From the NCBI GenBank assembly GCA_954871525.1, contig OX940866.1, forward strand, positions 12,547,001-12,611,000: a stretch of DNA of 64,000 nucleotides. The letters run 5' to 3'. Below are positions 1-12,400 of this stretch, piece by piece. How positions within the stretch are numbered: the stretch's first letter is position 1; each line of letters opens with the position of its first letter. A program made the translations under genes and the position numbers. Under the pieces are notes generated by a model that was not told the DNA's origin, ran no database searches, and was given only the letters and a program-made list of their open reading frames with translations. Source of the DNA: Parietaria judaica (Eukaryota > Streptophyta > Magnoliopsida > Rosales > Urticaceae).

Positions 1-3000
1 CAATCTTCGCGAGGCGCACTCGGAGATGGCACGGGAAGAAAATAAACTTGAGTCCGGGACGAGCAAGCAAATGTCTTCCCGAGATCTGGAGCTGAAGAAG
101 AAGGTTGTGCCGGAGCATTCGGGGAAGGAGACGCGTCCCGACGCGTGGGAGTGTTGCCCCCCGATGATGCCATAATCAGGCCGGAAGGAGGGTGAGAGAG
201 ACCTGAAGATTGGCAGCGCTAGCCGGCTCGAGTAGCGGCAGAACCTCCAAGCCCCCCTGGACGTCGACGATAGGCACGTCGGAGGAAGCCGCCGGTTCGG
301 AAGGAGCAGCCTCGTGAGGCCCCTCTGGTCGCCTTTCCTCGGACTCGAAGGGTGTCTGTCCTTGACTTCCTTCTTGCTCGATGAGCTCGATAGCCCCTCC
401 TTTATCTCCTTCTTGCTCTGCAGATAGAGCATATCTTTGATCTCTTTCCTGCCCGACGAGCTCTTGAACTTCGTCAATCGGAACAAGAATCTCTTCAGCC
501 GAAGGCAACATCGAAGATACAGGATCAGCGACGGAATCCCGTACCGCCTCGACGGAAGTCTCCCGGGGTGGTGGCGGAGGAAGCTGGGTCGTAGCCTCAA
601 GAGCCGAAGAAGGGAGAGAGCTTTCAGTCCCTAAAAGGGGCGGAGGGGGAGCATCTAGCGCCACTGCCAGGTCACTAAAATCCTCGACGAAGTCAGCCCT
701 CTTCTTCAGACGCCTAGAAGACTGCGCACTTCCGCTCGGCGCACTTTTCATCGCTTCAGACTTGCCCGACGGTGCAGAGTTCGAGGCCTCATTTACAGCT
801 TCCTGACGGACGACGAAGAAGGAAGCCCTTCGACCAAGCTAACGTTAGCCTGATAAGTGGCCACCAAGCGATGTGCGTTGACGGATTGGTCGACGAATTT
901 GAACTTCGCCTAGGAACGCTCCAGCTTGGCTTTGGCGTTCTCGAACAGCCGCTCTCGGCCATGAAACTCTTTGACCACATCGGCCCGCGCGGCTTCAAGC
1001 TCCTCGACGAGCCTACTCAGCGCGGCCTTAACCCGAGACTCCAGGCGATCCTCTTCGTCGAGTGGCGTGCTTTTGGCCTCACTAATCTGGGCGAGGCGCT
1101 CAGCCTTTTGTCGAAGTTCCTCGAAAAGATCCACCTCCCTACGGCGAAAACGCTCCAGCTCTTCGGCAAAAGACTCCTCTTTGGCAGCGAGGAGGCGCCT
1201 CTGTTCGGAAAGATCAGCCTCTGCGGCCTGACAAAACTAAGCTTCCGACTCCAAAGCAGCCTTGGCCTCATCGAGGCTCGAGGAAAGCTCCTCGGTCCGC
1301 TCTCGAAGCTTCCGCTCGTTGCGAATGGAAACCTCGAGTTGGCTCTGAGCCTGGCCTTGCGCCTCATTAACGGATTGTCGTTTGGTGACAATCCCGTCGT
1401 TCAGAAAGGCTATTCCTCAGAGGATATGGGAGACTCCTTCGGAGTAACCTTCGAACTTGTCAAGAAGGCCGACGATCCCGAGCGAGTCGGTGGTTCCCAA
1501 AGAAAGGTCTCTGCAACCAAAGGAGGAATATTTCTCCCAATCTTCGCGAGGCGCACTCGGAGATGGCACGGGAAGAAAATAAACTTGAGTCCGGGACGAG
1601 CAAGCAAATGTCTTCCCGAGATCTGGAGCTGAAGAAGAAGGTTGTGCCGGAGCATTTGGGGAAGGAGACGCGTCCCGACGCGAGGGAGTGTTGCCCCCCG
1701 ACGATGCCATAATCAGGCCGGAAGGAGGGTGAGAGAGACCTGAAGATTGGCAGCGCTAGCCGGCTCGAGTAGCGGCAGAACCTCCAAGCCCCCCTGGACG
1801 TCGACGATAGGCACGTCGGAGGAAGCCGCCGGTTCGGAAGGAGCAGCCTCGAGAGGCCCCTCTGGTCGCCTTTCCTCGGATTCGAAGGGGGTCTGTCCTT
1901 GACTTCCTTCTTGCTCGACGAGCTCGATAGCCCTTCCTTTATCTCCTTCTTGCTCTGCAGATAGAGCATATCTTTGATCTCTTTCCTGCCCGACGAGCTC
2001 TTGAACTTCGTCAATCGGAACAAGAATCTCTTCAGCCGAAGGCAACATCGAAGATACAGGATCAGCGACGGAATCCTGTACCGCCTCGACGGAAGTCTCC
2101 CGGGGTGGTGGCGGAGGAAGCTGGGTCGTAGCCTCAAGAGCCGAAGAAGGGAAAGAGCTTTTAGTCCCCAAAGGGGGCGGAGGGGGAGCATCTAGCGCCA
2201 CTGCCAGGTCACTAAAATCCTCGACGAAGTCAGCCCTCTTCCTCAGACGCCTAGAAGACTGCGCACTTCCGCTCGGCGCGCTTTTCATCGCTTCAGACTT
2301 GCCCGACGGTGCAGAGTTTGAGGCCTCATTTACAGCTTCCCGACGGACGACGAAGAAGGAAGCCCTTCGACCAAGCTAATGTTACCCTGATAAGCGACCA
2401 CCAAGCGATGTGCGTTGACGGATTGGTCGAGGAATTCGAACTTCTCCTAGGAACGCTCCAGCTTGGCTTGGGCGTTCTCGAACAGCCGCTCTCGGCCATG
2501 AAACTCTTCGACCACATCGGCCCGCGCGGCTTCAAGCTCCTCGACGAGCCTACTCAGCGCGGCCTTAACCCGAGACTCCAGGCGATCCTCTTCGTCGAGT
2601 GGCGTGCCGATGGCCTCACTAATCTGGGCGAGGCGCTCAGCCTTCTGTCAAAGTTCCTCGAAAATATCCACCTCCCTACGGCGAAAACGCTCCAGCTCTT
2701 CGGCAAAAGACTCCTCTTTGGCAGCGAGGAGGCGCCTCTGTTCGGAAAGATCAGCCTCCGCGGCCTGACAAAACTAAGCTTCCGACTCCAAAGCAGCCTT
2801 GGCCTCATCGAGGCTCGAGGAAAGCTCCTCGGTCCGCTCTCGAAGCTTCCGCTCGTTGCGAATGGAAACCTCGAGTTGGCTCTGAGCCTGGCCTTGCGCC
2901 TCATTAACGGATTGCCGTTTGGTGACAATCACGTCGTTCAGAAAGGCTATTCCTCAGAGGATATGGGAGACTCCTTCGGAGTAACCTTCGAACTTGTCAA

Positions 3001-3876
3001 GAGGGCCGACGATCCCGAGCGAGTCGGTGGTTCCCAAAGAAAGGTCTCTGCAACCAAAGGAGGAATATTTCTCCCAATCTTCGCGAGGCGCACTCGGAGA
3101 TGGCACGGGAAGAAAATAAACTTGAGTCCGGGACGAGCAAGCAAATGTCTTCCCGAGATTTGGAGCTGAAGAAGAAGGTTGTGCCGGAGCATTCGGGGAT
3201 GGAGACGCGTCCCGACGCGAGGGAGTGTTGCCCCCCGACGATGCCATAATCAGGCCGGAAGGAGGGTGAGAGAGACCTGAAGATTGGCAGCGCTAGCCGG
3301 CTCGAGTAGCGGCAGAACCTCCAAGCCCCCCTGGACGTTGACGATAGGCACGTCGGAGGAAGCTGCCGGTTCGGAAGGAGCAGCCTCGAGAGGCCCCTCT
3401 GGTCGCCTTTCCTCGGACTCGAAGGGGGTCTGTCCTTGACTTCCTTCTTGCTCGACGAGCTCGATAGCCCCTCCTTTATCTTCTTCTTGCTCTGCAGATA
3501 GAGCATATCTTTGATCTCTTTCCTGCCTGACGAGCTCTTGAACTTCGTCAATCGGAACAAGAATCTCTTCAGCCGAAGGCAACATCGAAGATACAGGATC
3601 AGCGACGGAATCCCATACCGTCTCTACGGAAGTCTCCCGGGGTGGTGGCGGAGGAAGCTGGGTCGTAGCCTCAAGAGCCGAAGAAGGGAGAGAGCTTTCA
3701 GTCCCCAAAGGGGGCGGAGGGGGAGCATCTAGCGCCACTGCCAGGTCACTAAAATCCTCGACGAAGTCAGCCCTCTTCCTCAGACGCCTAGAAGACTGCG
3801 CACTTCCGCTCGGCGCGCTTTTCATCGCTTCAGACTTGCCCGACGGTGCAGAGTTCGAGGCCTCATTTACAGTTTC
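1..3876. repeat. Tandem array, 1537-bp unit, about 2.5 copies
   Basis: The first bases of the window recur at 1538 and again at 3075, so the period is exactly 1537 in both steps. The copies are nearly identical, with scattered single-base changes and no obvious indels. The homology to the preceding copy stops at about 3876, just after the shared CCTCATTTACAG. Unit junctions therefore lie near 802, 2339 and 3876, and the array runs off the left edge of the window. Each unit carries the low-complexity and coiled-coil parts of the antisense ORF, including shared in-frame stops, so duplication followed decay. Near-identity means recent amplification, but an assembly artefact is possible. Confidence 0.93.
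910..1391 (-). pseudogene. Coiled-coil C-terminal segment of the antisense ORF, in the first array copy
   Basis: On the minus strand this stretch encodes a heptad-rich segment with blocks such as RNERKLRERTEELSSSLDEA, then LLAAKEESFAEELERFRRRE, then EEDRLESRVKAALSRLVEEL. That is a long coiled coil of the kind that ends plant gypsy-type transposon proteins. The frame is broken by a TAG after ESEA (near 1240). The same segment recurs 1537 bp further right (2447-2928), including the same TAG, so the stop predates the duplication. The coding link to the N-terminal part (3250-5103) needs a frame change in the array. Not expected to make a full protein. Confidence 0.55.
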
Positions 3877-5103
3877 CCGAGCCGGAGTGGCAACCTTAGG
3901 ATCGACGGCCGAAAAGGAAACCTTAGCCTTCTTTGAAGGAGGAGCATGGCGTGACTCCTCGGCCGGTCGCCTGCCCAATGAACTTTCTTCTCGAGAAGAT
4001 TTCCCCGAGGAGCGAGGAACAGAAGAATCCACGTCTCTTCGTGGAGACCTCTTCGAGGAGCGAGAAATCTCCGTCGGGCGACGAGCGATGGGATCCGTAT
4101 TGGACTTCGTTCGCCGCTCGTCGCGAACATCTTCATTTAGACGCTTGCTCGAAGAACTACCCTCTCGAGGGGTAAGTCCCATGTAGCGAGGAGCGTCAGG
4201 TCCTGCCTGGGGCCTCGACGACCTCTGCACATCCCGCTCTCGCTCGACGGGAGTATCTCCCCTGACAACGATGGAGTCCACCTTGGACTTCTTCTTCAAC
4301 TTCGGAGCAGATTTCTTCCGCTCCACGGGAGACCCTTCCGGTACGGGCTCGCAGGAGAAGCCCACCGGGAGGACGGTGTTTGGGAATGGCCCATGGATTC
4401 GGACCAGCTGGTAGACCCCAGATTTCTCGATCCGCCGATCCCCGAAGTCCTTACTCCAATCTCGTTGAGGGTTGGCGAGGAGAGCGGCGTGGATCTCCTT
4501 GAACCGCGCTTCGGCTTCTCTATCCTCCTCGGGCTTAAATCGAGGGAGGTCCACTCCCTCGAGGACCCACTCCCTCGGAAGAAAGGAATGGTGGGGACCA
4601 AAGCTGGTGCTGTCCACCTTAACAAAAAAATATTTGTTCTACCAACCGGATTCGTTCGACGGCGTATTCTCGAGGATATGCGGCCGAACGCGGTGGGAGA
4701 TGGAGAAGCGGCCCAAGTTCTTCGCATTCCGGGAGAACTTGTAGAGGCGCATCAGATCCTCGAGCGTGAGCTCCACCTTCTGCTCGCATGCAAGAGCGAG
4801 CGTGCATAGGAGAAGGCGGATGGTGTTAGGGCTCACCTGGATAATTGGGACCCTAAAGGCGTAGAGGAACGCCATGATCAGGTACGGCACGGGAAGATGA
4901 AGGCCGACGACTCAGAAGAACGACTCGTAGACGCATACATAGCTACTTTGGGGCGCGTCGGCGAGTTCACCCTCGTAAGGGAGACGTGCCCGGAAGGATT
5001 CCGAATCTAAGAAGTTGTCTGCAATGAATCGCAACCTCTCCAACGTCATGACGGAGGGAGGGCTTCGAGTCTTGAAGACCGGCCCGGCGCCTGAAGAAGC
5101 CAT
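3250..5103 (-). pseudogene. Antisense ORF of the gypsy element (putative gypsy-type transposon domain)
   Basis: Reading minus from an ATG at 5103 (MASSGAG), one frame runs 618 codons to 3250 with two in-frame stops: TGA at 4912-4914 and TAG at 4639-4641. The N-terminal ~250 residues include a globular part (CEQKVELTLEDLMRLYKFS, then REWVLEGVDLPRFKP) of the kind found in plant proteins annotated as 'putative gypsy type transposon' or Transposase_28-like. The rest is charged, Ser/Arg/Pro-rich low complexity (SSKRSPRRDVDSS). Family members usually end in a long coiled coil. Here that part lies further left in the tandem array. The function of this class is not established. Stops and frame breaks make this copy non-functional unless they are read through. 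The start is the first Met of the conserved block; an in-frame Met further upstream (5496) also exists. Confidence 0.7.
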
Positions 5104-5638
5104 TAAAGCGTCTGGGAGAAAAGGGGGAAGGAATCTGAAGATGGGAGAATGAAGGCAAGAACAGAGAGAAAAGAATCGCAAAGATTGCAAAGAGAGTTTG
5201 GAGGTTTTTGGGAAAGTGTCGAAAGGGGGCCGAAACCCTGAATTTATAGAAGAGGGCGAAAGGGAAGTGAAGAGGCGTGAATTGATCCAACGATCCAAAT
5301 TCAAAACGTGCGAACTCATCAACGGTGTAGATTGAGATGTCGTTACAAACCCCCAAAGGCACTCAAGTACGAAAAGATGGCATTTAATGCTGAAAGGAGG
5401 TGCGAAGGATTCGAGGTTGACAACTTGGGAAAGCGAATCGGTGTGGGGCCCAGAACCAGATATTGTCAGGAATGCGAAGGGTCCGTGGTTTTCCAACCCT
5501 TCACGAAAGTTCTTCGCAAGAGCTCATCGCGTATCTTCATCGCAGCACTTTCGTCGCTAAAGGCTCGTTCACGAAGATTTGTTAGGCTGATCGCCGAGAA
5601 GTTATATTTCATTTTACCAAGTGTATACACTTGATAAA

Positions 5639-5651
5639 TTGGGGGACTAAC
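5639..5651 (+). other. Polypurine tract of the gypsy element
   Basis: A G-rich run (ATTGGGGGACTAAC) abuts the LTR start at 5652. This is the normal position of the plus-strand primer in LTR retrotransposons and sets the orientation of the element as plus. Confidence 0.65.
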
Positions 5652-6435
5652 TGTTAAGGTCGGATTTCGTCAAATCCATCCCTAACACAACTCGTGTCGT
5701 TTTGTCCCAAAAAACGACATAAGACGAGAGCAAGGAGGTTTGTTGACCGATGGTCAACCAAGGAGCATCCTTGAGGAAGTTCAACCCGCGACGAAGTTCA
5801 ATCAGCATAAAAGTAATCTGCGATGAAATGCTTCATCGCGCCTCGACGAAGAATCCTCGAGGAAGAGTCCATGAAGAAGAGTTTATCGCAGGAGAGCTCG
5901 TCGCAGAACAGCTCATCACATGGAAGCTCATCGAGGGAAAGTTCGTCGCAAAAACCCCCAACGAATTAAATAAAGAAAGAAGTCAGAATCGCACTAATTG
6001 TGGAGAATCAGTAAATCAATAGAGGAAATCGTGGAAAGATCGATATATTCAAGGAAGGCCAGCAACGAATTAAGCAAGAAGAAAGGAAACCCTAGCGAGA
6101 TTCAAGGAACAAGAAGGGAAACGAATTCAGAAACCCTAAGGCTATAAATATGCATGTAAATCCAGAGAAAAAGGGAGGAAAAAAAGAAACCATAGAGAGA
6201 AAATTGTGCTCTTGAGTCTTTAGTTGCAAAAGTATAGTGATTCGAGTGTTTTAAACAATTTAGAGAGTTTTAAGAGAGTTCATTGTAATTTTGTCCTTCA
6301 ATTGTCCAGCTATTAAACGGAAGAAACCGAGTCCTAATCGGAAATACAATAAATCAAGAATATCCGCGTCTATATTTGAATATATTCTCTGTTTATTCTT
6401 GTGACTGAAGAGGGTGGTGCAAATCGCCTTCAACA
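5652..6435 (+). repeat. 3' LTR of the Tat-like gypsy element (784 bp)
   Basis: It begins TGTTAAGG and ends CTTCAACA, giving the TG...CA ends and short inverted repeat expected of an LTR. It is preceded by a purine-rich, G-run tract (5639-5651). A TATA box (TATAAATA, 6143-6150) inside it fits a U3 promoter with transcription starting near 6175. The right neighbour is coding sequence from an unrelated gypsy RNase H, which supports 6435 as the element boundary. Confidence 0.75.
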
Positions 6436-6436
6436 T

Positions 6437-6615
6437 TGTCTTTGCCTAACTTTTGTGAAACGTTTGAGATTGAATGTGATGCTTCAAGTATTGGCATTGG
6501 TGCAGTTCTTATGCAGGGAGGAAAACCAATTGCATACTTTAGCGAAAAGCTAAGCGGGGCAGCATTAAACTACCCAACTTATGACAAGGAGTTGTATTCA
6601 TTGGTGAGTCCTTAT
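6437..6615 (+). pseudogene. Fragment of a Ty3/gypsy reverse transcriptase/RNase H polyprotein
   Basis: The plus frame right after the LTR reads through [20 protein letters not shown] and [20 protein letters not shown] to KELYSLV. This is the highly conserved start of the gypsy RNase H domain, including its first catalytic Asp in ECDAS. Conservation ends near 6615, where the expected continuation (ALETWQHYL-like) is replaced by unrelated sequence. It is therefore a ~60-codon remnant of a different gypsy element, broken on the left by the LTR and on the right by deletion or another insertion. It has no start codon of its own. Confidence 0.85.
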
Positions 6616-6684
6616 AACATCGGAAGCAAACGTTATGAGGATTATTAACGAAGAATGGTATATTATTTATGTATGTAATATTAT

Positions 6685-6835
6685 TAATTTATATATCAGT
6701 TAAAACTGGCCTATATATTTTTTAAAAATTATTATTTTATAAATTTAGTGAATTATTACTTTAGCTAGTTAGGCCCGAGTCACCGAACATAATTAGTATT
6801 TAATCGAGATTATTAATGTACGAGGTTCTGTAATT
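6685..6835. mobile_element. Remnant of the TIR family seen at 32198-34143
   Basis: The order of motifs here (TATATATCA, TTTAGCTAGTTAGGCC, GAGTC..., TATTTAATCGAGATTATTAAT, GAGGTTCT) matches the right end of the element ending at 34143, with many substitutions. Only the right-hand ~150 bp is recognisable. No TSD could be defined. Confidence 0.55.
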
Positions 6836-7219
6836 TATAAATTTATGCTTAGTAAATTTCTCTCATCTTTCGAAACATTATTATAATTGTTATTTTTGTC
6901 ATTTATTTTAGTCAAATTGGTGCTCATAAAAATCTAATGCGTACCCATTACGTACGTGATTTGGAGCACACTTGCCATAATAGCATAACGTTGTATTTAT
7001 GTGTGGGTCAATTAATGTCGAGGCGATTATCTTTTAATTCAGTAACAATACATTTAATACTTTAGACATCAGACTTTTCCAAGTCACGATGACTTTTCTT
7101 TTTACTCTTACTACAATTTACCATATATATAAGCACGTGACGTAAGACAAGAGCTCACAACATGTTAAGTTTGAAATAACTAGCTTGTATATATAGGCTA
7201 TATTAGCATGTTAATATAG

Positions 7220-7258
<39 letters not shown>

Positions 7259-7659
7259 AGTCTCACGTGAAAAAAGACATAAAATATTGAGTGAAACTTA
7301 ACGATACTCCGTATATAGTATTAAAATCTATTAAACTCAAATAAGCATCGGTCTAAAAATTAAAAATAAAATTGACTCAAGATAAGTGAGCCTAATATAG
7401 CTAGGGGCATATTAAATCTCATATGAAAAACACATTTTAGCGGGTTTAAAAAAGTTACAAATTACTCATTCATCGTCAATCGAAACATGCATCGTATCAA
7501 AATAACACGAGAGCTTAGCAATAGCCGCCTCACATAGAAAAGACACGAGGACTTATAAGCAGAGTTTGAAAAGATCATGAATCGCAATCGCTCCGAACAT
7601 GCCCTACATGAAAATTAATTTTAAAATGAAACCGGATGATAACAAATTATGTAAGCTTC
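6836..7659. other. Intergenic region upstream of the pectinesterase gene
   Basis: AT-rich sequence with no supported gene. It contains an (AT)n run at 7222-7253 and a G-box core CACGTG at 7134-7139, about 520 bp upstream of the TATA box. The G-box could bind bZIP/bHLH factors, but nothing shows that it acts on this gene. Confidence 0.5.
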
Positions 7660-7667
7660 TATAAATA
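7660..7667 (+). promoter_or_regulatory. TATA box of the pectinesterase gene
   Basis: TATAAATA lies 62 bp upstream of the ATG at 7722. Plant transcription usually starts about 30 bp downstream, near 7690-7695, which would give a very short 5' UTR of about 30 nt and leave no upstream ATG except the out-of-frame one at 7673. Confidence 0.6.
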
Positions 7668-7721
7668 GCAAGATGAGTCAAGTCCTTCAAAGCATACTCG
7701 TCTTCTTCCAAAATAATAATC

Positions 7722-9389
7722 ATGACGAGAAATACGTTCATGATCTTCAAAACCCTAATGATACTCTCATCGCTCGCATTCTCTACAGTACATGCCTTGC
7801 CCAATTCCTCGCAATTCCGTTTCGCGAAATACACAAGAGAAGAGCCATTTTCACCGTCCTCGGCTTGCGAGACCACTCCGTTCCCCTCAGCCTGTCGCCA
7901 AACCCTACTTTCCCTCTCCACTCTCCCGGGAACCAAACAGGCGCTGTTCGACCACTCCGTCGAGTTCTCCATGGCCAAGGCCAACTCCGCCCGCGCCCTC
8001 GCCCACAACCTCACCGCTGCACCGACGGGCGCGCTTGACGACTGCCTCGAGCTCTTCGACGACACCGTCGACCTCCTCGCCAGCGTCGAGCTGCACGAGA
8101 GTGAAAGTGAGCAGAGCGAAGACGTCCACTCCTGGCTCAGCGCAGCACTCACCAACCAGGAGACCTGCCTCGATGGCCTCGAGGCAGGACCCTCCGAGAG
8201 CAAGCGGGCCGAGGCGAGCGACGCTGCCGCCGTGGCTGCCGCCGCGAGAAACCTCTCCCACTCCATCAGCAACTCACTCTCGCTGTTCGTCTCGTCCGCG
8301 GGCCCAAAAGGGCCACGGAGCTCGGGTGCTTCAGCCGGTGGGGGCAGGAAGCTGTTGGAGTTTCCGGAATGGACGTCTGCGGCGGAGAGGAGGCTGCTGA
8401 TGACGCCGGTGGAGGAGATCAGGGCACATGCGGTGGTGGCGAAGGACGGGAGCGGTACGCACCTGACGGTGGCGAAGGCGATCGCGGCGGTGGCGGGGTC
8501 AAAGGCGGAGGGGGGTAGAACGGTAATTCACGTGAAGGAGGGTACGTATCATGAGTATATTAAGATACCGACGAAGCAGAAGAATGTGATGCTGGTTGGT
8601 GATGGGAAGGGTAAGAGCGTCATTGTCGGGAATAAGAACTATGAGGATGGCTCCACCACCTATAATTCTGCGACTGTTGGTAAGCTTATATTTTTTTACC
8701 TTATTACTCTTCACAAACTTAAAATTTACTGTTTTACTGATGGTAATAGTTTATAGGGAGAGAAGAGAAAAGACAGATTTTAGACTATGGTTTCGATCGA
8801 AATTCTTGTTTCATAAACAAACTCAAATTTGGGGAACGTTATACGGTATATGCATACCCGAAATATAAAAACATAAAATAAAGTAAAAGCAAATAAAGCT
8901 GAGAAAATACTAAAAAAAAATCAATTTGAAGCTTGAAATGATTGCCAATATCTCGAAACATAAGGGCGGAGTATTTGCTGCGAGCTCTTTTGTTGGGCGG
9001 TATTGTTATATACAAAACCTATAGTCTATGCATATGCATGCCCGAAATAAAATAACGATAAAATAACGAATTAAACCTCTAATTAATACTATTTAATACA
9101 ACTAATTGAACCCCTAATGATTACATTTAACAAAACGGTGTCTACGTGGCCATAGCTAACGAGTACGTTAGCAGCATTACGAGAATGGAGTGGTCAACTC
9201 CCCAAATGCGATTTTGGGTATTTTTGCCACCACTTTTAAACTTTAGGTACACGGGGGTTCTTTGACCAAATTTTGGGTATTTTCACCGTCATTAACCCAT
9301 TATTTATATATAAACTTATACTAATATGAGTAAATTAAAATCAAAATAACGAGTTCGGACCAAGTGGGGCCGGCCGCCCCCGCTCCGCC

Positions 9390-9448
<59 letters not shown>

Positions 9449-12400
9449 GCGACCCAAAACTCAGCTATGCGTCGTTCATTATTGTTCTGTAGCGAAACAT
9501 CTAATTTTAAAATTGATAAAATTAATATTATGCATGCAGACCACTTTGATAAAGAAAAAAAAAATAGAGGATTATCTTCAGAAATACTTACGATTATATG
9601 GAAAAACTAAGATATTGAACCTCGATAACATATAATTAAACATGAATTAATGCATCAAACCAAATAATGATTTTGATTAGAGCATTTTCTGCGCAGACTT
9701 TGTTCTCCATAAAGTACTATATCTAGAAAGATACATGTAATTTAATTAATTTAATTGTCAACACTAAAGAAAATACATGTTACTAATTAACATCGCTTGA
9801 TTTGCTCTTTCATTATTGTGTTAATTATTTTTGTGTTTACGATCACACTGCGTTAGGAAAATTTGTCTCACTCACGCGTCTACATAAATGCATGTTACGT
9901 ATTAATTAAAGTGTAATATTGATTAATAGGGTTGGAAATTTCTTAGCTAATTATTTGCAAGAGTAAGACTATATATGAAATTTAGTTAGAATTATTAGGT
10001 TAATTATTTTGACGTTCTATCTGCCATTGGATCATGTGTCAAAGTTCAATTATGGAGGGTCTTTCCTTTGATGTAAATCAATCAAAAGTCAATACGTCGG
10101 GTCGTTTATTTTGTTTCTTTTTCCATTTATTCTCTGTTTTCTTTTCGATAATTATTATATAATGAAACTTTTTGGACCCACAAATAACGCTTTACACTAT
10201 TCAATAAAGTGGAAAATAATTAATGCATATTCATATGGCCGAGATAATCCTATATATATTTATGATAAGCTGTTTTCTTTCTTATCTGGTCTGGATTTTA
10301 AATCATAATTATTGCATGGTTTTACATTTTGGTGTTATAAACGCAGGGCTTATCTAAATGACATAGATTATAAAAATTAGTAAATTTCGAACAAAGAAAA
10401 ATAATATCTACTTTAATACTAATTTAAGGAAGATCAAACCACCGCATGATATCAAAATTTGAAAAAATATGTTTTAATCTCATGACTAACTCTGAAAATA
10501 ATCTATCAAGTTTCGAAATTTTAAAGAAAAATAATTTAAAATACTTTTTGACCAAAAAATAATCATTTTCAATATTATGAAACTTGGAGAATTAGTATTG
10601 AGAAGACTTCGTGACAAATAGTGGATTATTTTTTCACGTTTTTTATTATTAGTAAATGCATTAATCCATTTATCATTTAAACATTAGATTTAAGGAATTT
10701 ACTCTACAGAAGTGACCATTTATGTTTTGTGTAAATCAATAACTACTTATAAATATCCCATTATCTGCTACATTTTTATATCTTCTATAATTATAAGCAG
10801 TATAACTGAATTACTGAAACTCTTTGCTATCTTTTTCGTTCTTCTTTTTGCCAAACATTGAAAACAAAACAATTAATAATTGCAAACACGACCTCAATAG
10901 ATTTTCACTTGACACTAAACCCATGCAGATAAGAATAATTTTTCAATAGTAACGTCGTTTTCTTTTCTTTTATTAATATTGTATTTTCTTTTTGTTGGTT
11001 TCTACGGTGAACATTTCCTTCGTACTGATAACAAAATCTGGATGATGAAAAAGTTGAGCAAATCTGGATTTTGTAAAGTACGTACCTTGCGAGAAAATAC
11101 TGAAAAATTTCTACGGTGGTAAATATGATAGTATTTCAAAATAGTTACAAAATACTTAACTAAATGTTAGTAGATATATACTAACACAATGGATCATTTT
11201 CGATAAATCACGTATTGTCAAAAAGGTAAAAACGTCTATTTGCATGCTTTTCTTTGCTTTGTTTAATAATGATAAAATTTACTTGGTTAAGGATGAATGT
11301 TATATCGAGTGATTATTATAAACTTATTGATTTATACTATTTCTTTTAGGAAATGATATAGCTATCTAGACTATTATAACTGATATATAATGTGTATTTA
11401 TTGTTAGAAATTTTTACCTAAATCCCTAAATCCGAAAATGAATAGCAAAATGAAAATAGAAAATTGACATCTCGCTCATAGGAGCGGTACGTCCACTAGC
11501 CACTTGTAAATCTCGATCTTCTATCAATCTCTCAATCGGAGCTCTAGTTACACCCTCAATCTTGAATCTCTCTTTGTGCTACAAAATGACACCAATGACA
11601 AATAATCCATGTAAAAAGTCTAAAACATCAATCGTTCATACTGCGTAATATAAATAATTCGCCCAGGAGGCGCTCCCCCCTTCGATCAGCTTGACTGCTC
11701 TGCATTAGGTCTCGATAATGTTTTCATGTAGATTAGACTTCACAGTCAACATATATATAGAGCTTCAAAGTTCAAACTAGTTTGACTATATTATTTAATT
11801 TGACCCCACTATGTCTCTTATGAAACAGTAATTTGATTGAAAATATTTTTTAGATGTAACCGAAGGTTTAACATAAAAACCTATTTTATCAATATCTTTC
11901 TAATGCAGAACAAGTAGCTAATAATAATAATAAAATTAGTTATGGCCTTTATCTCTTTGATAGCTTCATTTTACCAAAATGGATTTATCGAATCCAATAC
12001 AGTCAAAAGTAAATTCAGCATTTTATATTTCAAATTCAACGACAATGTTTGAACCAAGGTTCAACTTACCGAACTTGCCGATAAATCGCTTGTCGTTATC
12101 GACGGATTAATCGATAACTTACCGGATTATCGACGGAAAACTAATAATACTGTAGCTTACCGATTACCGATACTTTTCGATGGTTATCGACACTTATTGA
12201 GGATTATCGATGAAAAATCACTAAAATATTTTTAAGAATATATTTACTAAGTTTATAATGTTGATAAAATATTAAAAATGCCAAAAATAAAATCATTTCA
12301 TACTCAAACATAGGTAAATAAAATATAGTCTCACTTTCACATATGTAATAAAATCATCGAAAAGTGCAATTTTTTTTAAAAGTACCATATTTTTGTTATT

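Larger units (their letters stand above)
1..6435 (+). mobile_element. 3' part of a Tat-like Ty3/gypsy LTR retrotransposon
   Basis: The element is read as plus-strand because a purine-rich tract (5639-5651) lies immediately before an LTR (5652-6435) with TGTT...AACA ends. Upstream of the LTR is a long coding region on the opposite strand (3250-5103), interrupted by a tandem array (1-3876). An antisense extra ORF between pol and the 3' LTR is a known trait of plant Tat-lineage gypsy elements, and that assignment is an inference from architecture. No gag-pol and no 5' LTR are inside the window, so autonomy, the TSD and the left boundary cannot be judged. If the element is complete, the 5 bp after the LTR (TTGTC, 6436-6440) should recur before its 5' LTR. 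Confidence 0.7.

Noticed and set aside
772..3169. Two long plus-strand ORFs (286 codons each) in the tandem array
   Set aside because: They are shadows of the minus-strand coding sequence; composition is Leu/Ser-rich without any domain, while the minus strand gives coiled-coil protein.
5750..6022. 90-codon ORF inside the LTR
   Set aside because: It lies within the LTR with no recognised motif and is probably chance.
7219..7253. (AT)n tract as a TATA promoter for the pectinesterase gene
   Set aside because: It is more than 450 bp from the ATG and a proper TATAAATA lies at 7660.
7604..8272. 222-codon minus-strand ORF over pectinesterase exon 1
   Set aside because: It is an antisense shadow of a GC-rich exon; the plus frame has clear pectinesterase motifs.
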